Shown: in pieces, positions 8,635 to 17,605 of the stretch | Numbering within the stretch: position 1 is the first letter of the stretch | Layout of the letters: every line of letters begins with the position of its first letter | Assembly: GCA_947489425.1 (NCBI GenBank) | Contig: CANLDL010000006.1 | Coordinates: 51,141-115,140 of the forward strand | Reading direction: 5' to 3' | Origin: an uncultured Pseudomonadales bacterium | Lineage (GTDB): Bacteria; Pseudomonadota; Gammaproteobacteria; Pseudomonadales; Cellvibrionaceae | DNA: 64,000 nucleotides | Translations under genes and position numbers: made by a program | The notes under the pieces: generated by a model | Database searches by the model: none | Told to the model about the DNA's origin: nothing | Seen by the model: the letters and a program-made list of their open reading frames with translations, nothing else

Positions 8635-10278
8635 TTACTTAAAAGCAGTCGATTGGGGGAACAAATATTTTCCTTGGCGATACAGCTCTTGAGCCTCCAG
8701 CTCTCGCCCCTCGGAGAACTTCTCAACATGGTATAAAAACCAATAGGTTCTCTCTTGCGGCCTTACTAACCTCTCATGCTGCATCAACTTTTTTGCCTCT
8801 GCAATAACCTCAGGATTATCACTCGATAAGAATAGTTCACTCTTGTTATAAGCTAATAGTTTTGTATTTCCAAGTGGATTCACTATATCAAATAAATAAT
8901 GAGGCTTTTTGTACTTGTTATACTGATTCAAAAGCCATATTGCCTGTAAATTAGTCGCCATAAATACGGTAACGGCAAGAGGTAACACACACAAAATAAG
9001 CGCGGGCAGTAAACTGAAATTGGCATTATATGTTTGCTTAATCTCTGGGGCAGATAAAGTAATTAAAAGGGCCAGCAAGGCAAAATGAGGGATAGAATGA
9101 TACAAAGGATACTCAGTTTGAGTGTGTAATATTATTGGAATACAACATAACCAAGCAGCCTTATGTGCTATATCTCCATAACGCCAAACACGAACACCAA
9201 ACCATACGACAAAAAAAACTAGCGCCACCACAGGCAATAACCCACCCTCAGCCCACCAAAATAAAATTTCGTTATGAGGGTGTGTTTGCGAATTTATAGT
9301 CGAGTGCAAGAACTTAGGATTCTTAGTGACGAGCCGAGCTTGTTCATCTAAATACTTATATGAAAAACTTCCCAACCCATGACCCAATATAGGTGCACTT
9401 TTAATTAGTGATAGAGTTGTACTGTAAATAACAGTACGCCCACTTACATTACTTACATTACTTACATTTCGATCATAAGTGGGGGTGGAGGTATCTGTAC
9501 CTGACTCGTTGAACGCCTTCATACTTATAGCTCCAACAATACCTAATACCAACAGTAATACAATGATTAGCAGCTGTTTTACTTCTGAGCGAAATAGTAG
9601 AGCAAGCATTATTGCCACTGATAAAGCGCCTAGAACACCTACCCTGGATAGAATGAGTGTTTCTAACATTCCAGCAAAAAAGATCATTAAGTAGTGCAAA
9701 GATATTAAAGACTTGGGCAGTTTTTGTGAAAGGCATTGATAAATACTGATACCAAGCCCAGTAGCTATCATACTGGCATAAACATTTACTTGCTGGAAGG
9801 ACCCAATTGGACGAAAATTAGTCACTAACATTAGATCATCAAACATATAGAACTGATATATACCCATAAGACATTGCAGTAAAATACCAAAGACTATAAT
9901 GGCCCAAAATATCGTGCTATTTTTTTGATCTAACGTAAATTGCTGACTGGAAAGGATCAACATTAAAAAAGCGACTATTGCCAGATAGCGCCCATAAGCA
10001 GTTTCTCGCCACGGGCTTTCAGACCATAGGAGAGGAAGGAACAAACAAACAATAACTACAGATAAAATGAATGCCGTTTTTGAAAGCTTTAACTGCTTAC
10101 ATCTTATCCACTTGAGCAAACCAACACAAATAATAATAGAAAAGGCAATCCAAGAGGTACTATTAACAGCTAGATTTAAACCATAACCCCCAGGGCCTGG
10201 CTGATAATAGTTCATTGCCAAAATAAAGAACAAACCTATTGCATATAAATACAACAGGGTATATTTCTTTTCTTCCAT
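8635..10278 (-). CDS. PglL/TfpO-like pilin O-oligosaccharyltransferase
   Basis: A 547-residue polytopic membrane protein with about a dozen hydrophobic segments, of the Wzy_C/PglL family. Diagnostic pieces are FRPIGSFQQVNVYAS (about 155-169), GRTVIYSTTLSLIKSAPILG followed by HGLGSF (280-305), and the periplasmic-loop motif THPHNEILFWWAEGG (332-346) with the catalytic-type histidine. A soluble C-terminal tail follows. Enzymes of this type transfer lipid-linked glycans to Ser/Thr of proteins, often the pilin encoded next door, as with P. aeruginosa TfpO/PilO and Acinetobacter TfpO. Its place between pilin genes supports that role. O-antigen ligase or polymerase is an alternative. Confidence 0.75.
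   Translation of the reverse strand: MEEKKYTLLYLYAIGLFFILAMNYYQPGPGGYGLNLAVNSTSWIAFSIIICVGLLKWIRCKQLKLSKTAFILSVVIVCLFLPLLWSESPWRETAYGRYLAIVAFLMLILSSQQFTLDQKNSTIFWAIIVFGILLQCLMGIYQFYMFDDLMLVTNFRPIGSFQQVNVYASMIATGLGISIYQCLSQKLPKSLISLHYLMIFFAGMLETLILSRVGVLGALSVAIMLALLFRSEVKQLLIIVLLLVLGIVGAISMKAFNESGTDTSTPTYDRNVSNVSNVSGRTVIYSTTLSLIKSAPILGHGLGSFSYKYLDEQARLVTKNPKFLHSTINSQTHPHNEILFWWAEGGLLPVVALVFFVVWFGVRVWRYGDIAHKAAWLCCIPIILHTQTEYPLYHSIPHFALLALLITLSAPEIKQTYNANFSLLPALILCVLPLAVTVFMATNLQAIWLLNQYNKYKKPHYLFDIVNPLGNTKLLAYNKSELFLSSDNPEVIAEAKKLMQHERLVRPQERTYWFLYHVEKFSEGRELEAQELYRQGKYLFPQSTAFK
9443..9469. repeat. Three 9-bp tandem repeats inside the oligosaccharyltransferase gene
   Basis: CTTACATTA is repeated three times (the last copy ends CTTACATTT). 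It encodes a tandem Asn-Val-Ser repeat in the large periplasmic loop before the catalytic motifs. Unit length is a multiple of three, so gain or loss would keep the frame. Confidence 0.7.
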
Positions 10279-10341
10279 ATTTTATATCTTCTCTAATGGG
10301 TAAAGTGCTTATTGAACATCAATGTACTTTATTGTCTAAAC

Positions 10342-10746
10342 CTATAAATCGGAACAACTCGTGCTAGTATCACCTACAATCCCACAAGACCACTGCCCAC
10401 CACTTGCAGCATCAGAGCGCTGCATCCGAAATACTTTACCTCCCGCCGCACCAGATATCGTTAATACTTCACCAGCAACGGCTACACTGATGTTGGCATC
10501 AGGGCACTCAGACCCGTTAGATAAGCCAAGCGATGCTGCATCGATGCCGGCTATAGAGCTATTATTACTGATTATAAGATTTGTAGCTATCAACCTAGAT
10601 GGGAGAATATAGCGAGCACAAGCATTAATTTCGCTATAACTCACATAGCTACGATAAGACGGTATTGAAACAGCCGCAATAATACCAATAACTGCAACGA
10701 CTACCATTAACTCTATTAACGTTATGCCTTTTTGATAAAATTTCAT
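10342..10746 (-). CDS. Type IV pilin-like protein (third, divergent)
   Basis: A 134-residue prepilin with leader MKFYQKG and helix [20 protein letters not shown]. Position 1 of the mature protein is Ile rather than the usual Phe, and Glu5 is kept. Cys residues near the mature N-terminal region (NACARY) and at the C-terminus (SCSDL) may pair. I start at the ATG at 10746: the upstream frame would add 33 residues that do not resemble a prepilin leader, and AGAGG lies before this ATG. It differs from the other two pilins in its globular domain and has its own sigma54-type promoter. Confidence 0.85.
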   Translation of the reverse strand: MKFYQKGITLIELMVVVAVIGIIAAVSIPSYRSYVSYSEINACARYILPSRLIATNLIISNNSSIAGIDAASLGLSNGSECPDANISVAVAGEVLTISGAAGGKVFRMQRSDAASGGQWSCGIVGDTSTSCSDL

Positions 10747-10797
10747 ATGCTCATAGCCTCTGAAAAATACATTTTTGCACCACCTTAGCAAATCAAA

Positions 10798-10813
10798 AGC
10801 AATTTTATAGCCA
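10798..10813 (-). promoter_or_regulatory. Sigma54 (RpoN) -24/-12 promoter of third pilin gene
   Basis: The minus strand reads TGGCTATAAAATTGCT with GG-N10-GC spacing, about 50-65 nt upstream of the pilin ATG. It is the same architecture as upstream of the other two pilin genes. Confidence 0.78.
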
Positions 10814-11024
10814 AAATAAAATCTAATTTGAAGTAAATTGTACAATTAAAGTGTCAAATAATTGATTCATTTACTTTTTTTACAAAAATAGCCTAGAATA
10901 CTATAAATACTGGTTAGATATTTCTGCTAGGGCAGTATTGGCTACACACTAGCACTATATCTATAGGATTGTTAAGTATTTGATCCTCAGATTATTATAA
11001 AAACAATGCAGCACAACTAACATT

Positions 11025-12752
11025 ATGAATACGATGGCACTAAATGGCTTGGCCCGACGTCTAGTAGAAGATCAACTGCTAACTGCTGATGAGGCTCTGA
11101 GCCATTTAAAAGAAAGCAAGAGTAACAATGTCACTTTCACTCATCAACTTGTTAGCCAATCAGTCATAGCCGCTAATAAAATTGCTGCTATTGCCTCAAA
11201 TGAATTTGGTACACCTATTTATGATTTGGACTGCCATAATTTTAGCTCGATAGAAAAGAATATCGTCGATAGTCGCCTCATTACTAAACACCAAGCTTTA
11301 CCTTTATTTAAACGTGGCAACCGACTGTTCTTAGGCGTGACCGATCCTACGAATATTCATGGCTTTGACGAGATAAAATTCAATACTGGCGTTAACGTCG
11401 ATACAATACTGGTGGAAGCAGATAAGCTGGCAGCCGCTATTGAGCAATATATTAACGCAGAAGAAGAAAGTCTAGGAGACTCCTTAGGCGGGTTAGATGA
11501 TGAAGGCCTAGATTCACTGGATGTAGAGACACCTCAAGATGATAAAGAGGATGAAACCTCAGAAGCTGATGAAGCACCCATTGTTAAATTCATTAATAAA
11601 GTTCTTTTACAAGCCATTAAGACTGGCGCATCTGATATACACTTCGAACCCTATGAAAAAAGCTATCGTATACGTTTCAGAATTGATGGTATTTTACAAG
11701 AGATCCAAAAGCCACCTATCAATCTAGCTACACGCCTTGCGGCACGCTTAAAGGTCATGTCACAAATGGACATATCCGAAAGGCGCGTACCACAGGATGG
11801 ACGGATTAAACTAAAAATTTCTCGAACAAAAGCGATTGATTTTCGAGTGAATACGCTCCCAACTCTATTTGGTGAAAAAATTGTACTGCGTATACTTGAC
11901 TCTAGCGCTGCACACTTAGGGATTGATGTGCTCGGTTATGAAGAGGAGCAACAAAAGCTCTATTTAGATGCCCTCGCCCAACCCCAAGGTATGATCTTAG
12001 TCACAGGCCCTACAGGTAGTGGTAAAACCGTATCACTGTATACAGGCCTTGGCATTCTTAACACCAAAGAGCGTAATATCTCTACAGCGGAAGACCCTGT
12101 AGAGATTAATATGGAAGGTATTAATCAAGTCCAAATTAATAATAAAGTAGGCTTAAATTTCGCCGAAGCACTTCGTTCTTTTCTTCGACAAGATCCAGAC
12201 GTAGTGATGGTAGGTGAGATTCGAGACCTTGAAACTGCTGAAATTGGTATTAAAGCTGCACAAACAGGTCATTTAGTACTCTCTACTCTGCATACCAACA
12301 GTGCATCAGAGACCCTAACCCGTTTACTAAATATGGGAGTTCCTACCTTTAATGTGGCCACAACAGTAAGTTTAATTATAGCTCAGCGACTAGGCCGTAA
12401 ATTATGCATGTCCTGTCGTGTACCAATGCAAGATATACCCGATGAAGTCTTAACCGAGGAAGGCTTAACTGAAGACAGTATTCGAATACCTAAAGATCAA
12501 TGGGAATTATTTCATCCCAACCCAGAGGGCTGCTCTAAATGTAGCAAAGGCTCGAAAGGGCGCGTGGGTATTTATGAAGTGGTTCGCATCACACCGACTA
12601 TTTCAAGTCTTATAATGGATGGTAGTAATTCACTAGAGATCGCTAAGGCGGCTCATAGTGAGGGCTTTAATAATTTACGTATATCTGCACTTCGCAAAGT
12701 TGCTAAAGGAATTATCAGCCTTGAAGAAGCTAACCGAGTGACGAAGGATTAA
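11025..12752 (+). CDS. pilB: Type IV pilus assembly ATPase PilB
   Basis: The hexameric cytoplasmic motor for pilus extension. An N-terminal MshEN/T2SSE-N domain (about 1-150) and an acidic linker (150-180) precede the ATPase domain: Walker A GPTGSGKT at 328-335, Asp box STAEDPVE near 353-360, Walker B DPDVVMVGEIRD near 390-401, and His box TGHLVLSTLHTN. A tetra-Cys zinc motif (C461, C464, C503, C506) is present, typical of PilB and absent from PilT. The length of 575 is normal. The gene is followed after 2 nt by pilC. An ATG three codons downstream is a possible alternative start. Confidence 0.95.
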   Translation: MNTMALNGLARRLVEDQLLTADEALSHLKESKSNNVTFTHQLVSQSVIAANKIAAIASNEFGTPIYDLDCHNFSSIEKNIVDSRLITKHQALPLFKRGNRLFLGVTDPTNIHGFDEIKFNTGVNVDTILVEADKLAAAIEQYINAEEESLGDSLGGLDDEGLDSLDVETPQDDKEDETSEADEAPIVKFINKVLLQAIKTGASDIHFEPYEKSYRIRFRIDGILQEIQKPPINLATRLAARLKVMSQMDISERRVPQDGRIKLKISRTKAIDFRVNTLPTLFGEKIVLRILDSSAAHLGIDVLGYEEEQQKLYLDALAQPQGMILVTGPTGSGKTVSLYTGLGILNTKERNISTAEDPVEINMEGINQVQINNKVGLNFAEALRSFLRQDPDVVMVGEIRDLETAEIGIKAAQTGHLVLSTLHTNSASETLTRLLNMGVPTFNVATTVSLIIAQRLGRKLCMSCRVPMQDIPDEVLTEEGLTEDSIRIPKDQWELFHPNPEGCSKCSKGSKGRVGIYEVVRITPTISSLIMDGSNSLEIAKAAHSEGFNNLRISALRKVAKGIISLEEANRVTKD

Positions 12753-12754
12753 TT

Positions 12755-13969
12755 ATGGCAACACCACAGCAAGCAATTTTTGTTTATAAAGGCACTGATC
12801 GCAAGGGTAAAAAAGTCCAAGGCGAATTATCCGGCTCGACCCTCGCTTTGGTGAAGGCACAACTGGTTAAACAAGGTGTAAGACCTAAGAGTGTACGCAA
12901 AAAGCCCAAACCTTTATTTGGGGGAAACAAAAAAATTAAGCCTATGGACATTGCTATTTTTACTCGACAAATGGCAACTATGATGAAGGCCGGTGTTCCT
13001 CTAGTTCAAAGCTTTGATATTGTCTCTGATGGACTTGAAAACCCATCAATGAAAGAATTAATCCAGCATATTCGTACAGATGTTGCGGCCGGCGGCGGCT
13101 TTGCTAATGCCCTCAAAAAGCACCCACGCTATTTTGATGATTTATTCTGTAATCTCGTAGAATCAGGTGAACAGTCAGGCGCACTTGAAGCCCTTCTTGA
13201 TAGAATTGCTATTTATAAAGAAAAAACTGAAGCATTAAAAGCCAAAATTAAAAAAGCGTTAACCTATCCAATCGCAGTGGTTGTTATTGCTATTGTCGTA
13301 ACTGCTATCCTACTAATAAAAGTAGTTCCTCAATTCGCAGAAACCTTCCAAGGTTTTGGCGCGGATTTACCAGCCTTTACCCTATTTGTACTAGCTATTT
13401 CAGAATTTGTGCAAAAGACTTGGTTAATTATATTGTTTGGGCTTGTAGGCGGATTCTTTTTGCTAAAAGAACTTCATCATCGATCACCAAAATTCCGCAA
13501 CTTAATGGATAGAACTCTACTTAAAGTGCCCGTTATTGGTAAAATTGTTTATAACTCAATTTGCGCACGTTATGCTCGTACACTATCGACGACATTCGCA
13601 GCGGGCGTACCGTTAATTGACTCGCTAGAATCAGTTGCGGGAGCAACCGGCAATATTGTTTACGAACGAGCAGTACTGGATATTCGTGATAGTGTTGCAA
13701 CAGGTATACAGCTTAATCAAGCTATGCGCTCAACTGGCTTATTCCCTCCTATGATGCTGCAAATGACCGCCATTGGTGAAGAATCTGGTGCACTCGACGC
13801 TATGCTTGATAAAGTAGCTACTTTTCATGAGGATGAAGTTGATGCAATGGTTGACAACCTAACCACCTTACTAGAACCTTTAATTATGTCGGTGCTTGGG
13901 GTGCTCGTTGGTGGCTTACTTATTGCTATGTATTTGCCGATATTCCAACTTGGGCAAGTTATAGGCTAG
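12755..13969 (+). CDS. pilC: Type IV pilus inner-membrane platform protein PilC
   Basis: The 404-residue platform protein that couples PilB to the growing pilus. It has two repeated T2SSF domains (about 69-192 and 272-394), each with the family pattern FTRQMATMMKAGVPL / YARTLSTTFAAGVPL and an E-SG block (NLVESGEQSG, AIGEESGALD), plus membrane segments near 165-195, 220-240 and 370-395. It starts 2 nt after pilB and ends 9 nt before pilD, so it belongs to one operon. Confidence 0.95.
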   Translation: MATPQQAIFVYKGTDRKGKKVQGELSGSTLALVKAQLVKQGVRPKSVRKKPKPLFGGNKKIKPMDIAIFTRQMATMMKAGVPLVQSFDIVSDGLENPSMKELIQHIRTDVAAGGGFANALKKHPRYFDDLFCNLVESGEQSGALEALLDRIAIYKEKTEALKAKIKKALTYPIAVVVIAIVVTAILLIKVVPQFAETFQGFGADLPAFTLFVLAISEFVQKTWLIILFGLVGGFFLLKELHHRSPKFRNLMDRTLLKVPVIGKIVYNSICARYARTLSTTFAAGVPLIDSLESVAGATGNIVYERAVLDIRDSVATGIQLNQAMRSTGLFPPMMLQMTAIGEESGALDAMLDKVATFHEDEVDAMVDNLTTLLEPLIMSVLGVLVGGLLIAMYLPIFQLGQVIG

Positions 13970-13978
13970 TCACACATT

Positions 13979-14881
13979 ATGATCGAATACATGACAAATA
14001 GCTTAGAGATTTTATCTAAGCTACCTTTCTTTTATTACCCTTTTATTTTTGTTATTAGCCTGCTAGTCGGCAGCTTTTTAAACGTCGTTATTTTTCGGAC
14101 ACCTAAGATATTAGAGCAAAATTACAAAATAGAGTGCGCTGAAATTCTAGAAATGGACCAGGTAACTTTAGAAGCCAAAAACAATCCACAGGAAAGCATC
14201 TCTCTCGCGTTCCCTCCATCAACTTGCCCAAAATGTAATACTAAAATTAAGCCTTGGCATAACATTCCTATTATTAGCTATTTTTTGCTTTTAAAAGGAA
14301 AATGCCATAACTGTAAAAACCCTATCAGTATTCGATACCCAATAATAGAATTGGCTACTTCACTGATTTCTGTTTTAACAATTTACTTATTGGGCTTTAC
14401 AGGATCTGGGTTATTGGCGCTATTGTTGTTATGGACATTGGTCTCACTGACAATGATCGACATCGATACATATTTATTGCCTGATAATTTAACCCTACCT
14501 CTTTTATGGCTCGGCCTAATAATTAACAGCTTCGGCGTGTTTACAGATTTGTCGAGTGCGCTCTGGGGAGCGATTGCTGGCTATGGTTCTTTGTGGGGTG
14601 TATTTTGGTTGTTTAAGATTGTTACAGGCAAAGAAGGAATGGGCTATGGTGATTTTAAATTGCTGGCGGCATTGGGCGCATGGATGGGCTGGCAATTTAT
14701 TCCATTAATTATCATTCTCTCATCTTTTGTTGGCGCTTTTATTGGAATAGCTGGGATTATTATACTAGGCCGAGATAAAAATATTCCAATTCCTTTTGGC
14801 CCTTACTTGGCTATTGCAGGGTGGATTGCTTTTTTATGTGGTGATCAGCTTATCAATTATTATTTAGACAGTTTGATATAG
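13979..14881 (+). CDS. pilD: Prepilin peptidase / N-methyltransferase PilD
   Basis: A bifunctional membrane aspartyl protease that cleaves prepilin leaders and N-methylates the mature pilins, including the three encoded nearby. The N-terminal methyltransferase domain carries four cysteines (C83, C86, C109, C112). The peptidase domain has the aspartate pair in DIDTYLLPD (about 161-169) and GYGDFK (Asp225). It has about seven to eight hydrophobic segments over 300 residues. Third gene of the pilBCD operon, with coaE 17 nt downstream. Confidence 0.94.
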   Translation: MIEYMTNSLEILSKLPFFYYPFIFVISLLVGSFLNVVIFRTPKILEQNYKIECAEILEMDQVTLEAKNNPQESISLAFPPSTCPKCNTKIKPWHNIPIISYFLLLKGKCHNCKNPISIRYPIIELATSLISVLTIYLLGFTGSGLLALLLLWTLVSLTMIDIDTYLLPDNLTLPLLWLGLIINSFGVFTDLSSALWGAIAGYGSLWGVFWLFKIVTGKEGMGYGDFKLLAALGAWMGWQFIPLIIILSSFVGAFIGIAGIIILGRDKNIPIPFGPYLAIAGWIAFLCGDQLINYYLDSLI

Positions 14882-14898
14882 GCTCAATTACAGATTTT

Positions 14899-15495
14899 AT
14901 GTCATTTATTTTAGGCTTAACGGGTGGCATTGGCAGCGGCAAATCTGCAGCGACTGACCACTTTCAATATCTTGGAATTAATATTGTTGATGCCGATATT
15001 ATCGCTCATAAAGCGGTTTCTCAAGACTCGCCTGCACTATCAACAATAGCTGAGCACTTTGGTAAAAATATAATATTATCAAATGGTGATTTAAATAGAG
15101 CTAAATTACGCGATATTGTTTTTCATGAGCCTCGCGAAAAACAATGGCTAGAAAGTTTACTGCACCCTATTATTAGGAAAGAAATCCGCAAAGAATTAGC
15201 AGCATCTAAATCTATTTATACTATTTTGTCTGCACCGTTACTGTTTGAGAATAACCTACAATTAGAAGTAGATCGTGTACTTGCCATAGATTGTGAAGAA
15301 TCTCTGCAAGTTAAACGAGCCTCCCAACGAGATAACAATAAAACAGAATTAATAGAAAAAATTATAAGCCAACAAATCGATCGTAACACTCGACTTGCTA
15401 AAGCAGACGATGTTATTGACAATAGTGGCTCTTTAGATGATCTGAGAAAATCGGTGGAGCATTATCATCAACAACTCATAAATTATTTAACTTGA
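14899..15495 (+). CDS. coaE: Dephospho-CoA kinase
   Basis: Phosphorylates dephospho-CoA at the 3'-OH of ribose, the last step of coenzyme A synthesis. The 198-residue protein has the P-loop GGIGSGKS (about 9-16), DADIIAHKA, HPIIRKEI and the lid-region SQRDNN. The pilD-coaE-yacG order is common in gammaproteobacteria. The stop codon precedes the yacG start by 26 nt. Confidence 0.94.
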   Translation: MSFILGLTGGIGSGKSAATDHFQYLGINIVDADIIAHKAVSQDSPALSTIAEHFGKNIILSNGDLNRAKLRDIVFHEPREKQWLESLLHPIIRKEIRKELAASKSIYTILSAPLLFENNLQLEVDRVLAIDCEESLQVKRASQRDNNKTELIEKIISQQIDRNTRLAKADDVIDNSGSLDDLRKSVEHYHQQLINYLT

Positions 15496-15521
15496 GTGAA
15501 TATTCTTCTTGCCGAGAGAAC

Positions 15522-15710
15522 ATGCCTGAAATAACAAAAAAATTAACGCTAGAATGCCCAAACTGTAAAAAAATAGTTATCTGGTCAGATAAGTTTCCTC
15601 ACAGACCTTTTTGCAGCCATCGCTGTAAGCTAATTGATCTGGGAGAGTGGGCCAGCGAGTCTTATCGTGTGCCTGTTAGTGAAGATGATGATAAAGACGA
15701 ATGGCAATAA
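15522..15710 (+). CDS. yacG: DNA gyrase inhibitor YacG (zinc-binding)
   Basis: A small zinc protein of 62 residues when started at the ATG at 15522. A TTG further upstream (15492, overlapping the coaE stop) would add ten residues that are not conserved. The YacG signature is complete: CPNCKK, RPFCSHRCKLIDLGEWASE (four Cys zinc ligands) and an acidic C-terminal tail. YacG of E. coli binds GyrB and inhibits gyrase. The neighbouring coaE supports the assignment. Confidence 0.92.
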   Translation: MPEITKKLTLECPNCKKIVIWSDKFPHRPFCSHRCKLIDLGEWASESYRVPVSEDDDKDEWQ

Positions 15711-15776
15711 TAAGCGCCAGGAGTAAACCAAACTAATATAAGCCATTAAAGTAGCACTGCTAAAAATCAGCACGCA

Positions 15777-15807
15777 TAATTATAGTTTTTACAAACTATA
15801 ATTTTTC
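15777..15807 (+). terminator. Terminator after yacG
   Basis: ATTATAGTTT and AAACTATAAT pair around a short TTAC loop and are followed by a T run on the plus strand. It lies 70 nt after yacG and overlaps the stop codon of the convergent mutT. Confidence 0.6.
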
Positions 15808-16194
15808 GGATAACAATTTAGCGACTATTTTTTGGTTTGCCTCAGGAAAAGAATATTTTTTAAGCTCGTGTAAACCTATCCATTTTACCTCCTGTCCTTC
15901 AACACCTGTGGCATCACCATCAAAATGTCGGCTCAACCAAATATCTAGAAAAACATTTTTATCACTGTATTGATGGTAAATTTCCATAAACGAGTCAGCT
16001 TGCTTGATAACAATACCAACTTCTTCTTTAAATTCGCGAATCAGCGCGATAAAACCAGATTCACCCTGCTCTACTTTCCCTCCAGGAAACTCCCATAGAC
16101 CACCCTGATGAAGATGATCTGGGCGCTTAGCAATTAGTAATTGATTCCTTGCATTAAGAACAATGCCTACAACAACATGCACAAACCCACTCAT
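15796..16194 (-). CDS. mutT: MutT-type Nudix hydrolase (8-oxo-dGTP diphosphatase)
   Basis: A 132-residue Nudix protein. The Nudix box (G-x5-E-x7-REUxEExGU) reads GGKVEQGE then REFKEEVGI at about residues 38-60, preceded by LWEFPGG. MutT removes 8-oxo-dGTP from the nucleotide pool. Position right after argJ and secA is the same as in pseudomonads, where this gene is mutT, sometimes fused to a thiamine phosphate synthase-like domain; no such fusion is present here. Confidence 0.88.
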   Translation of the reverse strand: MSGFVHVVVGIVLNARNQLLIAKRPDHLHQGGLWEFPGGKVEQGESGFIALIREFKEEVGIVIKQADSFMEIYHQYSDKNVFLDIWLSRHFDGDATGVEGQEVKWIGLHELKKYSFPEANQKIVAKLLSEKL

Positions 16195-16251
16195 ATTGAT
16201 ACAACTCTTATAGTGAAACGTAATTTTTTGACACAGTACACACTATAAAAC

Positions 16252-17493
16252 TCAAGTTCTATACTCTGCATTGATGGTGACATATTCATGAGAAAGGTCA
16301 GTGGTCCAGATAGTCTCAGTGATACCCCCACGCCCAAGACAAACACGTAAAAGTATTTCATCTTTTAGCATGACTGACTCACCCGCAGCCTCTGAATAAC
16401 TATCTGCCCGCCCGCCCTTTTCAACAATTAGCACATCATCGAGGTAAACAGATACGTTATCTACATTCAACTCTTCTATGCCAGCATAGCCTATCGCTGC
16501 AACAATCCTTCCCCAGTTGGCATCGGATGCAAATAATGCGGTTTTAACCAATGGTGAGTGCGCAATAGCATAGGCGACTTGTAAGCACTCGGAAGAGTTT
16601 TTGCCTTCTTCTATACATACAGTTACAAACTTTGTAGCCCCTTCACCATCTCGTACAACTGTTTGAGCAAGCTTCATAAAAGAGTCAAAAATAGCCTGCT
16701 TGAGCGTTAAATAATACGGCGAGCTTTTACTATCAATTGCAATATCGGAAGTACCAGCAGCAATTAACATACAACTATCATTGGTCGATGTATCACCATC
16801 AATTGTAATTCGGTTAAACGAAAGATTAGCCGCCTCATTAAGTAGTTCTTGCAGTAGACCCTCTTCGACAGTGGCATTAGTCACCACATAGGCGAGCATA
16901 GTCGCCATATTAGGGTTAATCATCCCAGAACCCTTAGCAATACCATTAATTACTAGTGCATCACTACAACCATTAATATTTATTGAAGAGCATACCCCTT
17001 TTGGACAGGTATCAGTGGTCATTATGGCTTGGGCAGCTAAAGACCAATTATCTTCACCTAATGAATCAAACAGTTCTGGAATCACCGCTTCTATTTTTTC
17101 TACAGGCAAAGGTTCTCCAATAACTCCCGTTGAAAAAGGCAGCACTAACTGAGTATTGATATCTGCTTGGTTTGCTACTGCATCGCACATGGCTGTAGCG
17201 GTACGAACTCCTTCTGCTCCAGTGCATGCGTTCGCATTACCAGAATTCACTATTAAGTAGCGGCTATTTTTAGAGTAGCCCGCATGCTGCTTACAAAGAG
17301 TTATGGGGGCAGCACAATAGGCACTTTTAGTATATACACCCGCTACAGTGGCCGTAGTAGGCAACTCCATTAGCATGACATCTAATTTAGGCTTATTAGC
17401 AATAGAGCTTTTTTTAATTCCTGCATGCACGGCACTAAGTTTAACCCCAGTAATCGGCAACATTTTTGGAAACGTTATTTCACCAACAGGCAT
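16252..17493 (-). CDS. argJ: Bifunctional glutamate N-acetyltransferase / ornithine acetyltransferase
   Basis: Transfers acetyl from N-acetylornithine to glutamate in the cyclic arginine pathway. The 413-residue precursor contains the self-cleavage site KGSGMINPNMATML; the new N-terminal nucleophile would be Thr198. Family blocks NSGNANACTG, TTDTCPK and DGDTSTNDS are present, and length is normal. Transcribed between secA and mutT. Confidence 0.94.
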   Translation of the reverse strand: MPVGEITFPKMLPITGVKLSAVHAGIKKSSIANKPKLDVMLMELPTTATVAGVYTKSAYCAAPITLCKQHAGYSKNSRYLIVNSGNANACTGAEGVRTATAMCDAVANQADINTQLVLPFSTGVIGEPLPVEKIEAVIPELFDSLGEDNWSLAAQAIMTTDTCPKGVCSSININGCSDALVINGIAKGSGMINPNMATMLAYVVTNATVEEGLLQELLNEAANLSFNRITIDGDTSTNDSCMLIAAGTSDIAIDSKSSPYYLTLKQAIFDSFMKLAQTVVRDGEGATKFVTVCIEEGKNSSECLQVAYAIAHSPLVKTALFASDANWGRIVAAIGYAGIEELNVDNVSVYLDDVLIVEKGGRADSYSEAAGESVMLKDEILLRVCLGRGGITETIWTTDLSHEYVTINAEYRT

Positions 17494-17605
17494 AAGAACA
17501 CATAACCTTTTTAATATTTTTTAACACTATGATCTTACAAAAATCAAATGATACTTACTTAATAAAAAATAGGGAGCTTGACCTAGAATCAACCCCATAC
17601 AGTGA

